A DNA stretch of 6,149 nt from Chloroflexota bacterium (lineage in GTDB: Bacteria > Chloroflexota > Anaerolineae > DTPP01): the NCBI GenBank assembly GCA_012514615.1, contig JAAYZY010000158.1, positions 1-6,149 of the forward strand. The letters are read 5' to 3'. The stretch's first letter is position 1. Each line of letters opens with the position of its first letter. The notes under the pieces are model-generated. The model ran no database searches. It was not told where the DNA came from and saw only the letters and a program-made list of their open reading frames with translations. Positions 5,558 to 6,149 of this stretch are shown here, one piece after another. The translations under genes were made by a program, and so were the position numbers.

Positions 5558-5830
5558 ATGGCAACGGGAACGCGTTTTCGGTTCGGGTTGATGTGGTTCG
5601 ACGACAGCAGCCAGACAAGCCTGGAAGAGAAGGTGGCCCGGGCGGCCCAGCGTTACCGAGACAAGTTCGGCGGTGCGCCCGACACCTGCTGCGTGAACCG
5701 CAACCTGCTGCCGGACGGTCAGGAGGAGCTCTGGGTAGGCGCGGTGCGAGTCATCCCCCTGCCCAGCATCCTGCAGCACCATTTCTGGCTGGGGGTGATG
5801 GAAGAAGCCGCGGCCCCAGCCAACCGCTAG
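5558..5830 (+). CDS. 90-residue conserved-looking protein of unknown function
   Basis: The product has no signal peptide or membrane segment. It opens with a strand-like, aromatic segment (TRFRFGLMWFDD), followed by a charged helix (SLEEKVARAAQRYRDKFG, about 21-38), a Cys pair (DTCCVNRNLL, Cys44-Cys45), and a C-terminal block VRVIPLPSILQHHFWLGV (about 64-81). The pattern resembles small orphan proteins I associate with FtsK-like cassettes of Chloroflexota, but I cannot name a family. ATG 5558 has GGGAGGT 4 bases upstream, overlapping the end of the preceding gene, whose stop codon lies 2 bp before; the GTG at 5540 has no comparable site. As the last gene of the cassette it is followed by the hairpin at 5852-5881. 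It probably works with the mini-FtsK motor; the biochemical role is unknown. Confidence 0.75.
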   Translation: MATGTRFRFGLMWFDDSSQTSLEEKVARAAQRYRDKFGGAPDTCCVNRNLLPDGQEELWVGAVRVIPLPSILQHHFWLGVMEEAAAPANR

Positions 5831-5851
5831 GCGCGCTGCCGCCCACATGCA

Positions 5852-5881
5852 GAGACGGCAGGCATGGTTGCCTGCCGTCTC
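5852..5881. terminator. Bidirectional hairpin between the cassette and tRNA-Pro (13-bp perfect stem)
   Basis: GAGACGGCAGGCA pairs perfectly with TGCCTGCCGTCTC around the 4-nt loop TGGT. It lies 21 bp after the last cassette gene on the plus strand and 4 bp after the tRNA-Pro 3' end on the minus strand, so it could end both transcripts. No T-tract follows on either side. Confidence 0.65.
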
Positions 5882-5885
5882 CCAG

Positions 5886-5963
<78 letters not shown>

Positions 5964-5985
5964 ACGCCCACTGCCCTACTCGTCC

Positions 5986-6014
5986 ATTATACAGCAACCT
6001 CGTCTGGGTGACAA
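5986..6014 (-). promoter_or_regulatory. Promoter of tRNA-Pro
   Basis: On the minus strand TTGTCA (6014-6009) and TATAAT (5991-5986) are separated by exactly 17 bp. The -10 box ends 22 bp before the mature tRNA 5' end, leaving a short leader for RNase P processing. Confidence 0.88.
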
Positions 6015-6149
6015 ATCACGCACCCCTCTGCGCATCCCGGGGACGCGCCTGGTACCGCTGGCTGGCGCACCGGCCCTGACGCTCCCGGCGCAGACTCCCC
6101 TTCGGACAAGGGATCTTGACCCCAATCACTCCGGCCACGAGCAGGCCCA
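6015..6149. other. Window end with no recognised feature
   Basis: No supported gene is seen. On the minus strand two frames stay open from the window edge for roughly 40-50 codons (one begins GLLVAGVIGVKIPC and stops at about 6019), so the end of an upstream minus-strand gene could lie here, but nothing identifies it. A weak 5-bp hairpin CCCTT-CGGAC-AAGGG sits near 6098-6112. Confidence 0.3.

Overview
The window is a GC-rich (roughly two-thirds G+C) stretch of bacterial chromosome with compact, mostly housekeeping genes. The protein set (flavin-dependent ThyX, a single-domain TrmO, LexA), the GAAC-N4-GTTC type of LexA box and the style of the small translocase cassette suggest a member of the Chloroflexota, perhaps Anaerolineae or a relative. 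That is an inference from memory of such genomes, not a phylogenetic result.

Layout: (1) 1-990, minus strand: the first 330 residues of a major facilitator permease that runs off the window. (2) 1107-1736, plus: thyX, thymidylate synthesis. Its sigma-70 type promoter (991-1019) begins directly at the permease start codon and covers the permease ribosome binding site. (3) 1741-2757, minus: a two-gene operon of trmO (tRNA t6A37 methyltransferase) followed by an unusual glutaredoxin-PDZ fusion. It converges on thyX with 4 bp between the stop codons. (4) 2898-3638, plus: lexA, with a near-consensus promoter whose 17-bp spacer contains a LexA box. (5) 3750-5830, plus: a second LexA box followed by four tightly packed or overlapping genes. 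These are a soluble mini-FtsK DNA translocase motor, a two-TM protein with a Pro-rich tail, a 57-residue tail-anchored protein and a 90-residue orphan. (6) 5852-5963: a strong hairpin and a minus-strand tRNA-Pro(CGG) gene with its own promoter at 5986-6014. (7) 6015-6149: nothing recognised.

The most interesting point is the pairing of regions 4 and 5. lexA appears to be autoregulated, and the same kind of box sits before an otherwise undescribed cassette that couples an FtsK/SpoIIIE-type motor, lacking both its membrane domain and its gamma DNA-reading domain, to small separately encoded membrane proteins. This reads as a DNA-damage-inducible, membrane-linked DNA translocation or division-control module. 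The sequence supports the gene content, the overlaps and the operator; the function is inference.
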